Origin: a virus
Reading direction: 5' to 3' (one strand)
IMG/VR virus record: IMGVR_UViG_3300050821_022677
Coordinates: 1-26,293 of that record
DNA length: 26,293 nt
This document shows, in pieces, positions 6,740-15,314 of this stretch. The position numbers and the translations under genes were made by a program. Below the pieces are notes generated by a model. That model had not been told where the DNA came from. It worked only from the letters and a program-made list of their open reading frames with translations, and ran no database searches. How positions within the stretch are numbered: position 1 is the stretch's first letter; every line of letters begins with the position of its first letter.

Positions 6740-9700
6740 ATGCCTGACTTCCTCTCGCCCGGTGTCTATATCGAGGAGCTCGAAGGCCCGGCGCCGATTT
6801 CGGGCGTCAGCACCTCGACCGCGGCCTTTATTGGCATGGCCGAGCGCGGGCCCGTCAATGTGCCGATTCTATGTACCAGCCCCGGCGATTATACGCGCTG
6901 GTTTGGCGGTCTCCTCAACAAGGACGACTTTACCGATCCCGTCGACCTTAAGCGCGCGCATTGCTATCTGCCCTACGCCATCCAGGGCTTCTTCAACAAC
7001 CTCGGCCAACGCGCCTACGTGATGCGCGTCCTGCCGGATGAGGCCAACGCGGCTTGGGAGTTCCTCTACGACCGCACCGGCTCGTCGCCGATCAGCAGCG
7101 TCTTGATGCGCAATGCGCGGGAAGGCAGCGGCACTGCCACGGAACCCCTAATCATGCTGTCTCCGGTACCGACCTCCCCGATTCGGATCGGCAACGGCAG
7201 CGTCAGCGAGTATCTCGGCATCGCTGCGGCCGCGCCTACCGCCGATGTGGTAGCCCTCGACCTGCCGCTGCAGCGCAGCCACGAAATGGGAGCTCCGGTC
7301 GCGGCCTACGCCCGCACCGTCAAGGGCGGGCCTTATACGCTGACAGCCGACGCGAGCGCAGGCGACAAGACGATTCTTGTCCACAGTACCGATGCGCTCG
7401 ACACCTTCACCGACTGGATGATCGAGCTCGCTGCCGGCGGCGAGTTCGCGGTGGTCGTGCCGGGGATCGTGACGGCGACAGGCGGAGCTAACTTTGCCGT
7501 CGCTCTGACCCATCCGTTGGCGATCGGGTTCTCAGCTGCTGCCGGCGTCACCACGGTGACTGCGCTGCAATCCGTGCCGATAAAGGCCGGCCTCGTCGGC
7601 CCGCACACATTGACTGCCGATGCACCGCACGGCGCCACAACCCTTCAGGTTCACAGCACTGACGACCTCGCCGCCTTGACCAACTGGATGATCGAGCTTC
7701 ACGCCGGCGGCGCCTCAGAGATCGCCCTCCCCACCACGGTGGCTTCTCCTACAGTAGACAATTTCACAATCACTCTCCGCGGACCTCTTGCAAAGGGGTA
7801 CTCCGCGACGCCCGCCGCTACCGTCATCACCGCCCTAGAGGCGCCGGCGGACGCGCTCGATCTCGCAGCCTCGGGCGGGGACACGCTGCTGTTTGCAAGT
7901 GGCGGCGGGCTGACCCCGCTCCATTTGATCGATATCGATCCGGCGCATCCCGACACTCGCGAAATACGCACCATCGGCAGGCTCAGTCAGCTCACATTCA
8001 CCCAGCCGGCGGGCGTGGATTGGCCGGCAAGGACGCTGTTGTCGCCGGTTACCTTGACCAGCAAAGCGCCAACGTCCCTGACCGCAGCCGCAACCTCGGG
8101 CAGCCGCGTTCTATCGCTTGCCGACCGCACCAACGTGCCCGTGGGCACCGTGCTGCGGCTTGGCGCCGGGCCGGGGCAAGAGTATGCGGTGGTGCTCGCG
8201 CTGCAAGGCACGCCCGCATTGGGCGGGGTCGATCCGGGCAACGTCGTGCTCGACGAAGGACTGGTGGGTGGCTTCCCGAACGGCACCGCTGTAGTACCAG
8301 CGACGGTCGACCCCGCTTCACCCGCCGGCCCGCGCGCGACCCAGATTGTGCTGCCGACACCAGCCGGCGTCAATACGGCGATCGGCACTTGGCAGGACGG
8401 CTGGGCGCCCGAAGATATCGTCAAAATCGGCCTGCCCGACGGTACGGTCGCCTTCAATGTGATTGGGGAGCCGCCCGCCGGCCAGACGCTCGAGAGCGTG
8501 ACTCTGTCGAGCCCGGTGCAGCGCACGCATCCCATGGGGGCGCCCGTCGTCTCGCGCAGCCCGCTGATCCAGGTAGAGGCGCTCGACCAAGGCGCCTGGG
8601 GACGGCGCGTTGCGTTGGCTGTCGAAGACGAGGATCCGGGACTGGTCTCGCGCGCGGAAGTGGCAAGCCTGGTCGGGCCCACGCAGCTCCGTCTGACGAC
8701 CCTGACCGGCATCGAGCCGGGTTCGTATCTTGAGCTGATCGATCCGGCGAGCGGCGCTGTGATCGATGCCGCCTCGCCCCTGAAGGTGCAATTCGTCGAC
8801 CGATCGACCACGACCATCCGTCTCGACAAGGCGCTGAGCGCGACGCAGGCCAGCGCGATCGGGGTCGCCGTGCAGCCGATCCGGCTACGCTCACGCGAGT
8901 TCCGGATCACGGTCTATCTCTATCGCCAGCCGGACCCTGCGGTGCCCTCGCGCAACGCACAGATCACCCAGAGCGAGGTGTTCCGTTATCTCTCGATGGA
9001 TCACCGGCACAGCCATTACTTCGAGACCGTGATCGGTGTGATCGACGGGCCGAAAAAGCGGCTGACCGACCGCAGGCCGGAGGGCGCGTCCTGGCTGATC
9101 CGTACCAAGGACACGGCGACCACGGACACTGCGCAGGAAGCCCCGCGCCTCGGGCCCGAGCCGCTGATCGACGTGTTGCCGAATGGACTACAACGCCCGG
9201 CACGTCACTTCCTCGACAAGGATGGCACGGATTCAATCCCGACCGTCGATGACCAGATGTATATCGGCCACGACAATGCCGAACCGTTGAACCGCACCGG
9301 TATTTTCGCACTGCTGAACATACCGCAGATAAGCATCGTAGCCATCCCGGGGCAGGGCAGCGGCACGATCCAGGCGGCGCTGATCGATCATTGCGAGCAA
9401 ACACTCTATCGTTTCGCCGTGCTTGATCCGGCGCATGCGGATGCGGGGCTCGCCGACATCCAGGCGCAGCGTCAGGCGTTCGATACGAAATACGCGGCGG
9501 TCTATTATCCGTGGCTGACTATCGCCGATCCGATGCCGGTGAACCTGTCGACGATTGCCGATTTTCCGCTGCCGCCGTCGGGCCACGTCGTTGGTATTTA
9601 TGCGCGGGTCGATGACGAGCGCGGCGTGCACAAAGCGCCGGCGAACGAGGTCGTGCGGGGCGTCACCGGAGTGATGCGAAGTCTCGCAAAAGGCGAACAG

Positions 9701-10141
9701 GACATCCTCAATCCCAGCCCGACGAACATCAATGTAATCTGCGATTTCCGCCCCGACGGCCGCGGGATCCGCGTCTGGGGCGCGCGGGTGATGACTTCGG
9801 ATGACAATTTCAGATACATCCCGGTGCGCCGCCTGCTGATGTTCATCGAGCAATCGATCGACCTCGGCCTGCAAGGCGTCGTGTTCGAGCCGAACGCCCC
9901 GCCGCTCTGGGCGCAGGTGGAGCGTGTCATCGGCAATTTCCTGACCGATGTCTGGCGCTCCGGCGCGCTCGAGGGAACCAAACCCGAGGAAGCATTCTTC
10001 GTCCGCTGCGACCGGACGACAATGACACAGACCGACATCGATAACGGCCGGCTGATCGTGCTGATCGGTGTGGCGCCGGTGAAGCCGGCCGAGTTCGTCA
10101 TCATTCAGATCAGCCTCTATACGGCCACCAACAACCAGTAA
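6740..10141 (+). CDS. Contractile sheath protein 1, with giant insertion
   Basis: The ATG at 6740 follows CCGGAG by about seven bases; a TTG at 6701 in frame is less likely. The product is 1133 aa against roughly 350-700 for common sheaths. The N-terminus (MPDFLSPGVYIEEL, STAAFIGMAERGPVNVP, PYAIQGFFNNLGQRAYVMRV) and residues ~715-1133 are classic sheath: GVHKAPAN near residue 962, WGARVMTSDDNFRYIPVRRL, GVVFEPNAPPLW, NFLTDVWRSGAL, AFFVRCDRTTMTQTD and IGVAPVKPAEFVI. Between residues ~110 and ~710 lies a large insertion built from degenerate modules (separate repeat entry). The sheath polymer contracts to drive the tube. The insertion probably projects from the particle surface, as in other sheaths with inserted domains (inference). 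Tube 1 follows after 13 bases. Confidence 0.93.
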   Translation: MPDFLSPGVYIEELEGPAPISGVSTSTAAFIGMAERGPVNVPILCTSPGDYTRWFGGLLNKDDFTDPVDLKRAHCYLPYAIQGFFNNLGQRAYVMRVLPDEANAAWEFLYDRTGSSPISSVLMRNAREGSGTATEPLIMLSPVPTSPIRIGNGSVSEYLGIAAAAPTADVVALDLPLQRSHEMGAPVAAYARTVKGGPYTLTADASAGDKTILVHSTDALDTFTDWMIELAAGGEFAVVVPGIVTATGGANFAVALTHPLAIGFSAAAGVTTVTALQSVPIKAGLVGPHTLTADAPHGATTLQVHSTDDLAALTNWMIELHAGGASEIALPTTVASPTVDNFTITLRGPLAKGYSATPAATVITALEAPADALDLAASGGDTLLFASGGGLTPLHLIDIDPAHPDTREIRTIGRLSQLTFTQPAGVDWPARTLLSPVTLTSKAPTSLTAAATSGSRVLSLADRTNVPVGTVLRLGAGPGQEYAVVLALQGTPALGGVDPGNVVLDEGLVGGFPNGTAVVPATVDPASPAGPRATQIVLPTPAGVNTAIGTWQDGWAPEDIVKIGLPDGTVAFNVIGEPPAGQTLESVTLSSPVQRTHPMGAPVVSRSPLIQVEALDQGAWGRRVALAVEDEDPGLVSRAEVASLVGPTQLRLTTLTGIEPGSYLELIDPASGAVIDAASPLKVQFVDRSTTTIRLDKALSATQASAIGVAVQPIRLRSREFRITVYLYRQPDPAVPSRNAQITQSEVFRYLSMDHRHSHYFETVIGVIDGPKKRLTDRRPEGASWLIRTKDTATTDTAQEAPRLGPEPLIDVLPNGLQRPARHFLDKDGTDSIPTVDDQMYIGHDNAEPLNRTGIFALLNIPQISIVAIPGQGSGTIQAALIDHCEQTLYRFAVLDPAHADAGLADIQAQRQAFDTKYAAVYYPWLTIADPMPVNLSTIADFPLPPSGHVVGIYARVDDERGVHKAPANEVVRGVTGVMRSLAKGEQDILNPSPTNINVICDFRPDGRGIRVWGARVMTSDDNFRYIPVRRLLMFIEQSIDLGLQGVVFEPNAPPLWAQVERVIGNFLTDVWRSGALEGTKPEEAFFVRCDRTTMTQTDIDNGRLIVLIGVAPVKPAEFVIIQISLYTATNNQ
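7328..7870 (+). repeat. Two ~90-aa tandem repeats within the sheath insertion
   Basis: Residues ~197-286 and ~287-377 of sheath 1 are tandem repeats with a 90-residue period. GPYTLTADASAGDKTILVHS aligns with GPHTLTADAPHGATTLQVHS, TDWMIELAAGG with TNWMIELHAGG, and LTHPLAIGFSAAAGVTTVTAL with LRGPLAKGYSATPAATVITAL. More degenerate relatives flank them: ALDLPLQRSHEMGAPV (~170-186), LAAATSGSRVLSLA-like sequence (~450-540), TLSSPVQRTHPMGAPV (~590) and IRLDKALSA (~695). The pattern 'G..T..V.....L..G..I.L..G...E...V ... L..PL...H..GA.V' suggests a string of about six or seven beta-sandwich modules. Confidence 0.75.
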
Positions 10142-10154
10142 GGGGAGCCGCGTC

Positions 10155-10607
10155 ATGGCAAAGACAGCGGACCGGGTCGATCCCTATCGGGGTTTTAACT
10201 TCCGCGTCGAGATCGACAGAACGACAGTCGCCTCGTTCAGCGAGGTCACGGGCCTGACCGCGGATGGCGACCCGGTCGATTATCGCGAAGGCAAAGACCC
10301 GATCAACAACGTCCGCAAGCTGCCCGGGCTCCGCAAGTTCGGCATGATCACTCTCAAGCGCGGCTACACCAAGGACAGCACGCTGTGGGACTGGTATTCC
10401 AGCGTCGCCACCGGTGCGCCCGATGCGCGACGCAATGGTACGATCGTGCTGCAGGACGAGCAGCACAATGACGTGCTGTTCTTCCATTTCTCAAACGGGT
10501 GGATCAACAAGATCGAAGGCCCGCATATGACCGCGAGCGGCAATGAGATTGCGCTCGAGAGCGCCGAAATCTGCCACGAAGGCCTCTCCATAAAGCTCGC
10601 CCAATGA
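10155..10607 (+). CDS. Inner tube protein 1 (Afp1/Pvc1, gp19-like)
   Basis: A 150-aa tube protein of the phage T4 gp19 / Afp1 family. Signatures are DPYRGFNFRVEIDRTTVASF at the N-terminus, SEVTGLTADGDPVDYREG, the loop PGLRKFGMITLKRGYTKDS, LWDWYSSVATGAPDARRNG, the strand TIVLQDEQHNDVLFFHF, and the close IALESAEICHEGLSI. Such proteins form hexameric rings stacked inside the sheath and surround the payload lumen. A strong AAGGGGAG precedes the ATG by about seven bases, fitting a gene needed in high copy number. Its end overlaps the second sheath start by four bases. It lacks the acidic loop insert seen in tube 2, so it is probably the main tube subunit. Confidence 0.93.
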   Translation: MAKTADRVDPYRGFNFRVEIDRTTVASFSEVTGLTADGDPVDYREGKDPINNVRKLPGLRKFGMITLKRGYTKDSTLWDWYSSVATGAPDARRNGTIVLQDEQHNDVLFFHFSNGWINKIEGPHMTASGNEIALESAEICHEGLSIKLAQ

Positions 10608-12604
10608 GCCTTTCCGTCCGTCATCCCGACGCGCCAGGCGCCTATCTCCAGCGGTACGATTCCGCGCCGCCTCGGGTTGCCAGCCTGCGTACCGATGTCG
10701 TCGGCTTTGTCGGGATTGCCGAACGCGGGCCGGTGGGGGTGCCGGTGGTAATCGAAAGCTTTCGCCAATTTCAGGCGGTATTCGGCGGCTTTATCGGCGG
10801 CGGGTTCTTGGCCTACAGCCTCCGCGCCTTTTTTGAAAATGGCGGACGGCGTGCCCGTGTCGTGCGGGCGGCGTCTGACGATCCGGTGTTCGGCGCAGCG
10901 GTTGCTTCCTCTGTGGTGCCCGTATTGGACGGCAGCGCAGGTTGGATCGTTTCTGCTTCCAGCCCGGGTGTCTGGGGAAACACGCTCACGGTGTCGTTTG
11001 TCGAGCGAACCACCGCGCAGACCGTTGTCGATCAGACCCGGTCCACTGCGGATGCGGCTGTGGTCGGCGCCACCGCTGGTTTCGCCGCCAACACACTCGT
11101 TCGGCTGCGACAGCCCGGCGCGCCGACCCAGATCCGGGTCGTCGCTGGGATCGATGCGGCCCAAAGGATGGTTTATTGGATCGATCCCGACCCGAGCCGA
11201 CGCGGGGCGCGGCAACGTGCGGTGACCGGATTCGACCCGAACCGGACATTGCTGGTCGAAAGCCTCGAATACGACCTGTTGGTCTTCAACCAGAGAAGGC
11301 TGCACTCAGTGTATCAGCGGCTCTCATTGGTGCCCGAGAACGCCAACTACGCGGCCGCTCTGCTGCAGCCAATCGATTTCACCCGCGATGACCGCCCGCC
11401 CGGCGCGCTGCCGATAATCACGGTGGTCGGGCCCGAGATCGCACCCGACGCGATCCCCGCCCCGCTCGAGATCGTGTCCGACGCGCTCATTCCGCTGACC
11501 GGCGGACGCGACGGGCTCGCCGCCCTCGCCCAGAACGACTTCATTGGCGATCCGATCGATGCCGTGTACAGCGGCAGGGGCCTACCGGTGCGACGCGGGC
11601 TCGCGGCGCTCGCCGATGCAAGCGATGTCGCGATGCTCGCGGTTCCGGATATCCTGATCCGACCCGTGCAGCCGCCCATTACAGCACCGCTGCCGGTTAC
11701 CCTTGATCCTTGCCCGATCTGCCCTTCGCCGCCGCCGCCGATGCCGCCCGCTCCGCCGATTGTTGGCGAGCTTCCGCCGGTTTTCCCCGATGCCGCGGTA
11801 TTGGCGGTGCAGGCGGCGATGATCGAGCAGTGCGAGACGTTGCGCGATCGCATTGCGTTGCTCGACCCCCCTTGGGATACCGCTTCCAGCGATCGTGTCG
11901 GCATCGCCCCGGTGCAGGCCTGGCGTGACAATTTCGACAGCGCTTTCGGTGCGCTGTACTTCCCCTGGGTCGCAGCCCCCGACCCGCTGCATCTCGCGCC
12001 TACCCGAGCGGTCCCGCCTTCCGGCCATATCGCCGGCCTGATCGGAGCGACGGACCTATCCATCGGGGTCCATAAGGCACCCGCCAATGCCGACCTCTAC
12101 TGGGTGCAGGATGTAACGATCCCTGTCGATGCTGCGGCGCACGGGCTGCTCAACACGGCCGGCATCAACGTCATTCGGGCCGAGAGTGGTCGACCACTGC
12201 GGGTGCTCGGCGCGCGCACCGTGTCCTCCGACCCGACCTTCCGTTTTCTCAACGTACGCCGTTTGATTTGCATGATCCGCGGGGCGCTCGATCTCTCGAC
12301 CCAATGGGCAGTGTTCGAGCCGAACGACCCGCACACGCGCGCCTCGCTCGCTGCGTCCATCGGCGATTTTCTGACTCAGCTCTGGAAGCAGGGAGCGCTC
12401 GCTGGGGCGACCGCCGGGGATGCGTTCACGGTCCGCTGCGACGACACCAATAATCCGGCGAGTGCCCGCGCGTTGGGCGAGCTTCACGCCGACCTTGCGC
12501 TCGCGCCATCGGTGCCGTTCGAGTTCATCCTCCTGCGCCTCGGCCGCAGCCCCGACTCGCTGGAGATCACAGAGCGCGGCGTGCTTGCCGCGGGGATGAG
12601 CTGA
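10604..12604 (+). CDS. Contractile sheath protein 2 (Afp3/Pvc3-like)
   Basis: A second sheath of 666 aa. N-terminus: PDAPGAYLQRYDSAPPRVAS then GFVGIAERGPVGVPVVIESF and AYSLRAFFENGGRRARVVRA. C-terminus: GVHKAPAN near residue 487, LRVLGARTVSSDPTFRFLNV, QWAVFEPNDPHTRASLAASI, DFLTQLWKQGALAGATAGDA and the closing PSVPFEFILLRLG. It lacks the giant insertion of sheath 1 but carries a Pro/Cys-rich loop (CPICPSPPPPMPPAPP) around residues 370-385. Afp and PVC particles also encode several sheath paralogs; a minor form is used at the baseplate or cap end. Which of the two is major here cannot be told from sequence. It starts by ATGA overlap with tube 1 and ends by TGATG overlap with tube 2. Confidence 0.93.
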   Translation: MSLSVRHPDAPGAYLQRYDSAPPRVASLRTDVVGFVGIAERGPVGVPVVIESFRQFQAVFGGFIGGGFLAYSLRAFFENGGRRARVVRAASDDPVFGAAVASSVVPVLDGSAGWIVSASSPGVWGNTLTVSFVERTTAQTVVDQTRSTADAAVVGATAGFAANTLVRLRQPGAPTQIRVVAGIDAAQRMVYWIDPDPSRRGARQRAVTGFDPNRTLLVESLEYDLLVFNQRRLHSVYQRLSLVPENANYAAALLQPIDFTRDDRPPGALPIITVVGPEIAPDAIPAPLEIVSDALIPLTGGRDGLAALAQNDFIGDPIDAVYSGRGLPVRRGLAALADASDVAMLAVPDILIRPVQPPITAPLPVTLDPCPICPSPPPPMPPAPPIVGELPPVFPDAAVLAVQAAMIEQCETLRDRIALLDPPWDTASSDRVGIAPVQAWRDNFDSAFGALYFPWVAAPDPLHLAPTRAVPPSGHIAGLIGATDLSIGVHKAPANADLYWVQDVTIPVDAAAHGLLNTAGINVIRAESGRPLRVLGARTVSSDPTFRFLNVRRLICMIRGALDLSTQWAVFEPNDPHTRASLAASIGDFLTQLWKQGALAGATAGDAFTVRCDDTNNPASARALGELHADLALAPSVPFEFILLRLGRSPDSLEITERGVLAAGMS

Positions 12605-13161
12605 TGGCGACCACAGACGAACGGCGTGATCCGCTGCTGGGCTACAACTTCCTGGTCTCGCTGATTGACAGCAAGCCAGGGTCCGGCGGCGGCGGGCTCA
12701 CCAGCTTTGTTGCCTCGACCGCTGGGCAACGTGCCACTGCAGGGTTTTCGGAGATCTCCGGCCTGGAAGGAACAATGGAGGTCGAGGACTATAACGCGGG
12801 TGGCGTCAACGGTGGGGCGTTGAAATTCCCCGGGCGCTTCAAGTGGTCGAATCTGACCTTCAAGCGTGGTGTCGTCGCGCGACACGCGTTCGACGACAAG
12901 AGCGACCTGTGGACCTGGCTACAAGGCTTCATCGATGGCACGGGCGTGCGCAAGGACGGCACGATCACGCTGATGAATGAGCATCACGATCCGCAGCTCG
13001 TCTGGGGTTGGCGGCGCGGCCTGCCGATGAAATGGACCGGCCCGATGATGAACGCGCAGCAGAGCCAGATCGCCATCGAGCAGATCGAGATCGCCCACGA
13101 AGGTCTCTACGTCATTCAGGGTGGAGGGGTTGTCGGCAACGCTATTGGCAATCTGTTCTGA
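12604..13161 (+). CDS. Tube protein 2 (Afp5/Pvc5-like tube initiator)
   Basis: A 185-aa second tube-family protein: DPLLGYNFLVSLIDSKPG, ATAGFSEISGLEGTMEVEDY, FPGRFKWSNLTFKRGV, KSDLWTWLQGFIDGTGVRKD, the strand GTITLMNEHHDPQLVWGW, and IAIEQIEIAHEGLYVIQGG. It is longer than tube 1 mainly through a Gly/Ser/Thr-rich loop after residue 23. In Afp/PVC the Afp5-type paralog forms the layer that joins the tube to the spike/hub complex; the position between sheath 2 and the LysM/hub genes matches that role. Its start overlaps the sheath stop. An 11-base gap containing AGGGG separates it from the next small gene. Confidence 0.9.
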   Translation: MATTDERRDPLLGYNFLVSLIDSKPGSGGGGLTSFVASTAGQRATAGFSEISGLEGTMEVEDYNAGGVNGGALKFPGRFKWSNLTFKRGVVARHAFDDKSDLWTWLQGFIDGTGVRKDGTITLMNEHHDPQLVWGWRRGLPMKWTGPMMNAQQSQIAIEQIEIAHEGLYVIQGGGVVGNAIGNLF

Positions 13162-13172
13162 GGGGTGCGGCT

Positions 13173-13382
13173 ATGGCAACGGAACATGACTGGGTCATCG
13201 ACGAAGTGGTCGCCACGTGCCGGGCGGTGGACAGCACCGCGCTGCTCGACCCGAAATTAGTGCACTGCTTGGTGCAAGCCGTGCTTTCGGGCATCGACGA
13301 GAAGCAGGCGCGTGAGAATCAACGCCGAGCGGATGCACGCATCGGCGAGACGGACGATAATGGCCAGCGGGAAGGATATTGA
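13173..13382 (+). CDS. Small protein between tube and LysM genes (positional Afp6 equivalent)
   Basis: A 69-aa protein starting MATEHDWVIDEVVATCRAVD and ending DARIGETDDNGQREGY, with a helical middle (LVHCLVQAVLSGIDEKQ) and a charged, probably disordered tail. AGGGG (13161-13165) provides a plausible ribosome binding site. In Afp/PVC loci a small protein (Afp6/Pvc6, often DUF5908) occupies exactly this slot. I see no convincing DUF5908 motif, so the equivalence is by position only. The gene ends two bases before the ATG chosen for the LysM gene, and the tight packing supports that it is real. Confidence 0.65.
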   Translation: MATEHDWVIDEVVATCRAVDSTALLDPKLVHCLVQAVLSGIDEKQARENQRRADARIGETDDNGQREGY

Positions 13383-13384
13383 CG

Positions 13385-14086
13385 ATGTCCAACCCCGGCC
13401 AGGCCTCGCTGAGGATCGAATGGGCTCCCGGCAGGGTTGAGGATGTTGACCTGCAGCACAACCCGACCGAGATCACACTGGAGAAAGGGGTGACCCTGGC
13501 CGAGATCGGGATTCCCGGCCTCACCGCGCCGCTGCAACAGTTTGTCCGCGGCCAGGCTGAAACGCTGCATCTCGAGCTGTTCTTCGATACCTCCGATCAG
13601 GGCATGGGCCTCGAGGCGGTGAGCGTCGCGACCTTGACCGACAAGATCTACGCGCTCACCCGCATTGTGCCGGACCAGCACGCGCCCCCGATCGTCACGT
13701 TCATCTGGGGCAAGGGATTTCCGGGGTATCAGCTGCCGTGGCAGCTGGGGAACCAGGGGCGCGACAGCTTCACCGGCGTGGTCACCAGCATCAAACAGAA
13801 CTTCACACTGTGGAGCAGCGGGGGACTACCGCTGCGCGCCAAATTATCGCTTTCGATCCGGGAATACGCGCCGCTGCAACATCAGCTCAAGCAGCTCAAC
13901 CTCGCCTCGCCCAGCAAGACGCATAGCTACGTGCTGGCGCGCGGCGACACGCTCGCACTGCTTGCCGACCGCTTCTACTTCGACGGCGGGGCCTGGCGCG
14001 AGATCGCGCTCGCCAACGGGATCGACGACCCGCGCCGGCTCTCTGCCGGTCGCCAACTTACTATTCCCGCGCTGCCGACGGTGTGA
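13385..14086 (+). CDS. LysM-containing baseplate protein (Afp7/Pvc7, gp53-like)
   Basis: A 233-aa protein from the ATG at 13385, preceded by GGGAAGG; a TTG six bases earlier overlaps the preceding stop and is possible. The N-terminal part (LRIEWAPGRVEDVDLQHNPT, LHLELFFDTSDQGMG, PIVTFIWGKGFPGYQL, NFTLWSSGGLPLRAKLSLSI) is the conserved tail baseplate domain seen in Afp7/Pvc7 and similar phage proteins. A LysM domain follows at ~181-228 (SYVLARGDTLALLADRFY, WREIALANGIDDPRRL, AGRQLTIPALP). In the particle this family helps attach the first sheath and tube layers to the hub. LysM here most likely acts as a structural contact rather than a peptidoglycan anchor, as established for phage baseplates. 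Confidence 0.9.
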   Translation: MSNPGQASLRIEWAPGRVEDVDLQHNPTEITLEKGVTLAEIGIPGLTAPLQQFVRGQAETLHLELFFDTSDQGMGLEAVSVATLTDKIYALTRIVPDQHAPPIVTFIWGKGFPGYQLPWQLGNQGRDSFTGVVTSIKQNFTLWSSGGLPLRAKLSLSIREYAPLQHQLKQLNLASPSKTHSYVLARGDTLALLADRFYFDGGAWREIALANGIDDPRRLSAGRQLTIPALPTV

Positions 14087-14087
14087 C

Positions 14088-15314
14088 ATGCCGAGCTTCA
14101 CCACCCTTTACGACGAAAGCGCGAGGCCGGCGAACCGGGACTTCTACGTGCCGGGGTTTGAGCTGCGCATCGACGGCGTAGGGCTGCCGCGGGGCGTACT
14201 CCGCGACGTGGTTCAGCTCACCTATCACGATAACACCAATGAGATCGACGGGTTCGAGATCACAGTCAACAACTGGGACGACACTGCGCGGCGCTGCAAA
14301 TACATCGGATCGGAAACGACGGCTCTGCTCGCCGGTACTGGCGATGCATCCAAACTGGTTAAACTCTTCGAGCCCTGCAGCAAGACCGTGGAGGTGGTGC
14401 TCGGCTATGTCGGCGACCTGCAGCCGATGCTGCGCGCCACCTTTACGACGATGGAGCCCAATTTCCCGGAGAGCGGTCCGCCGGTGCTGACGGTGCGCGG
14501 CCTCAATATCCTGCATCGGCTGCGCAAGAAGAAATTCTCCTACGCATGGACCAACCAGAAGCCCAGCGCGATCGCGCGCAGCTTTAACAGCCTGCGCAAC
14601 GGCAACCAGCCGCGGCTCAGGCGGCCGTGGACCGTCGTCACCGATCAGCAAGCAGAGGGCGCTGAGTCTCCGATCGATTACGTAGCGCAAGCCGACCAGT
14701 TCGATGTCGATTTTCTGCTGCAGCTCGCGCACAGCCAGGGCTATGTGATCGAGGCTCGGGAGGAGGTGCAGGAGATCTTTTTCGGCCCCAGCCAACGCGC
14801 CCGTGGGACGGCCAATTACCGACTCGAATGGGGCAAGGGGCTGATGTCGTTCAAGCCGACGTTGAGCACTGCCAATCAATGGAAATCGGTCACGGTGCGC
14901 GGTTGGGACCGCCAAACGCAGCAGCCGATCAGCGCGACCGTGGATCTCAAAGATTCGAAGCTGAAAAAGCTCAACACCGACCTGCACGAGATGATCGAGG
15001 AATGCGACCCGCGCGAGCAGCAGACTGTCGACCTGCCGGTGTTCACCTGGGCCGAGGCGAAGCAGCGTGCCCGGGCGCTGCTGCACGATCGCCATGTGCA
15101 AATCGTGACGGCGAGAGGCAAGACGGTCGGCTTGCCGGGCCTGCGGGCGGGCACCTTGGTAGATATTCAGGGGATCGGCGCACGTCTGTCAGGCACCTAT
15201 TTCGTTACCAAGACGACCCACACACTCGGCGATAACGGCTACATCACCGAGTTCGACGGTCGGCGCGAGGATCTCAGCGGCAAGCCACGCACTGACGCGG
15301 GAGCGGCGCCATGA
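14088..15314 (+). CDS. Baseplate hub protein, gpD/gp27-like (N-terminal half of Afp8/VgrG)
   Basis: A 408-aa protein of the phage late control D / VgrG N-terminal family, starting two bases after the previous stop. Visible elements are FYVPGFELRIDGVGLPRGVL, VVQLTYHDNTNEIDGFEITV, VEVVLGYVGDLQPML, LNILHRLRKKKFSYAWTNQK, DFLLQLAHSQGYVIEAREEV, FKPTLSTANQWKSVTVRGWD and TFVTKT-type closing strands (GTYFVTKTTHTLGDNGYITE). The family forms the trimeric hub to which spike and tube attach. In Afp8/Pvc8 hub and spike are one polypeptide; here the gp5-like part is a separate gene with a four-base overlap, so translation is coupled and the two products presumably assemble as hub plus spike. Confidence 0.9.
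   Translation: MPSFTTLYDESARPANRDFYVPGFELRIDGVGLPRGVLRDVVQLTYHDNTNEIDGFEITVNNWDDTARRCKYIGSETTALLAGTGDASKLVKLFEPCSKTVEVVLGYVGDLQPMLRATFTTMEPNFPESGPPVLTVRGLNILHRLRKKKFSYAWTNQKPSAIARSFNSLRNGNQPRLRRPWTVVTDQQAEGAESPIDYVAQADQFDVDFLLQLAHSQGYVIEAREEVQEIFFGPSQRARGTANYRLEWGKGLMSFKPTLSTANQWKSVTVRGWDRQTQQPISATVDLKDSKLKKLNTDLHEMIEECDPREQQTVDLPVFTWAEAKQRARALLHDRHVQIVTARGKTVGLPGLRAGTLVDIQGIGARLSGTYFVTKTTHTLGDNGYITEFDGRREDLSGKPRTDAGAAP

Noticed and set aside
7987-8910. Minus-strand open frame opposite the sheath insertion
   Set aside because: The + strand frame continues without break between conserved sheath ends, and the antisense product is Ser/Thr/Pro-rich without motif.
9233-10156. Long minus-strand open frame opposite the end of sheath 1
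   Set aside because: Antisense shadow of the conserved sheath C-terminus; composition-driven.
14061-15101. Long open frame on the minus strand (346 aa) opposite the hub gene
   Set aside because: It lies fully antisense to a recognisable gpD-like gene, has Arg/His-rich composition typical of high-GC antisense frames and no motif.
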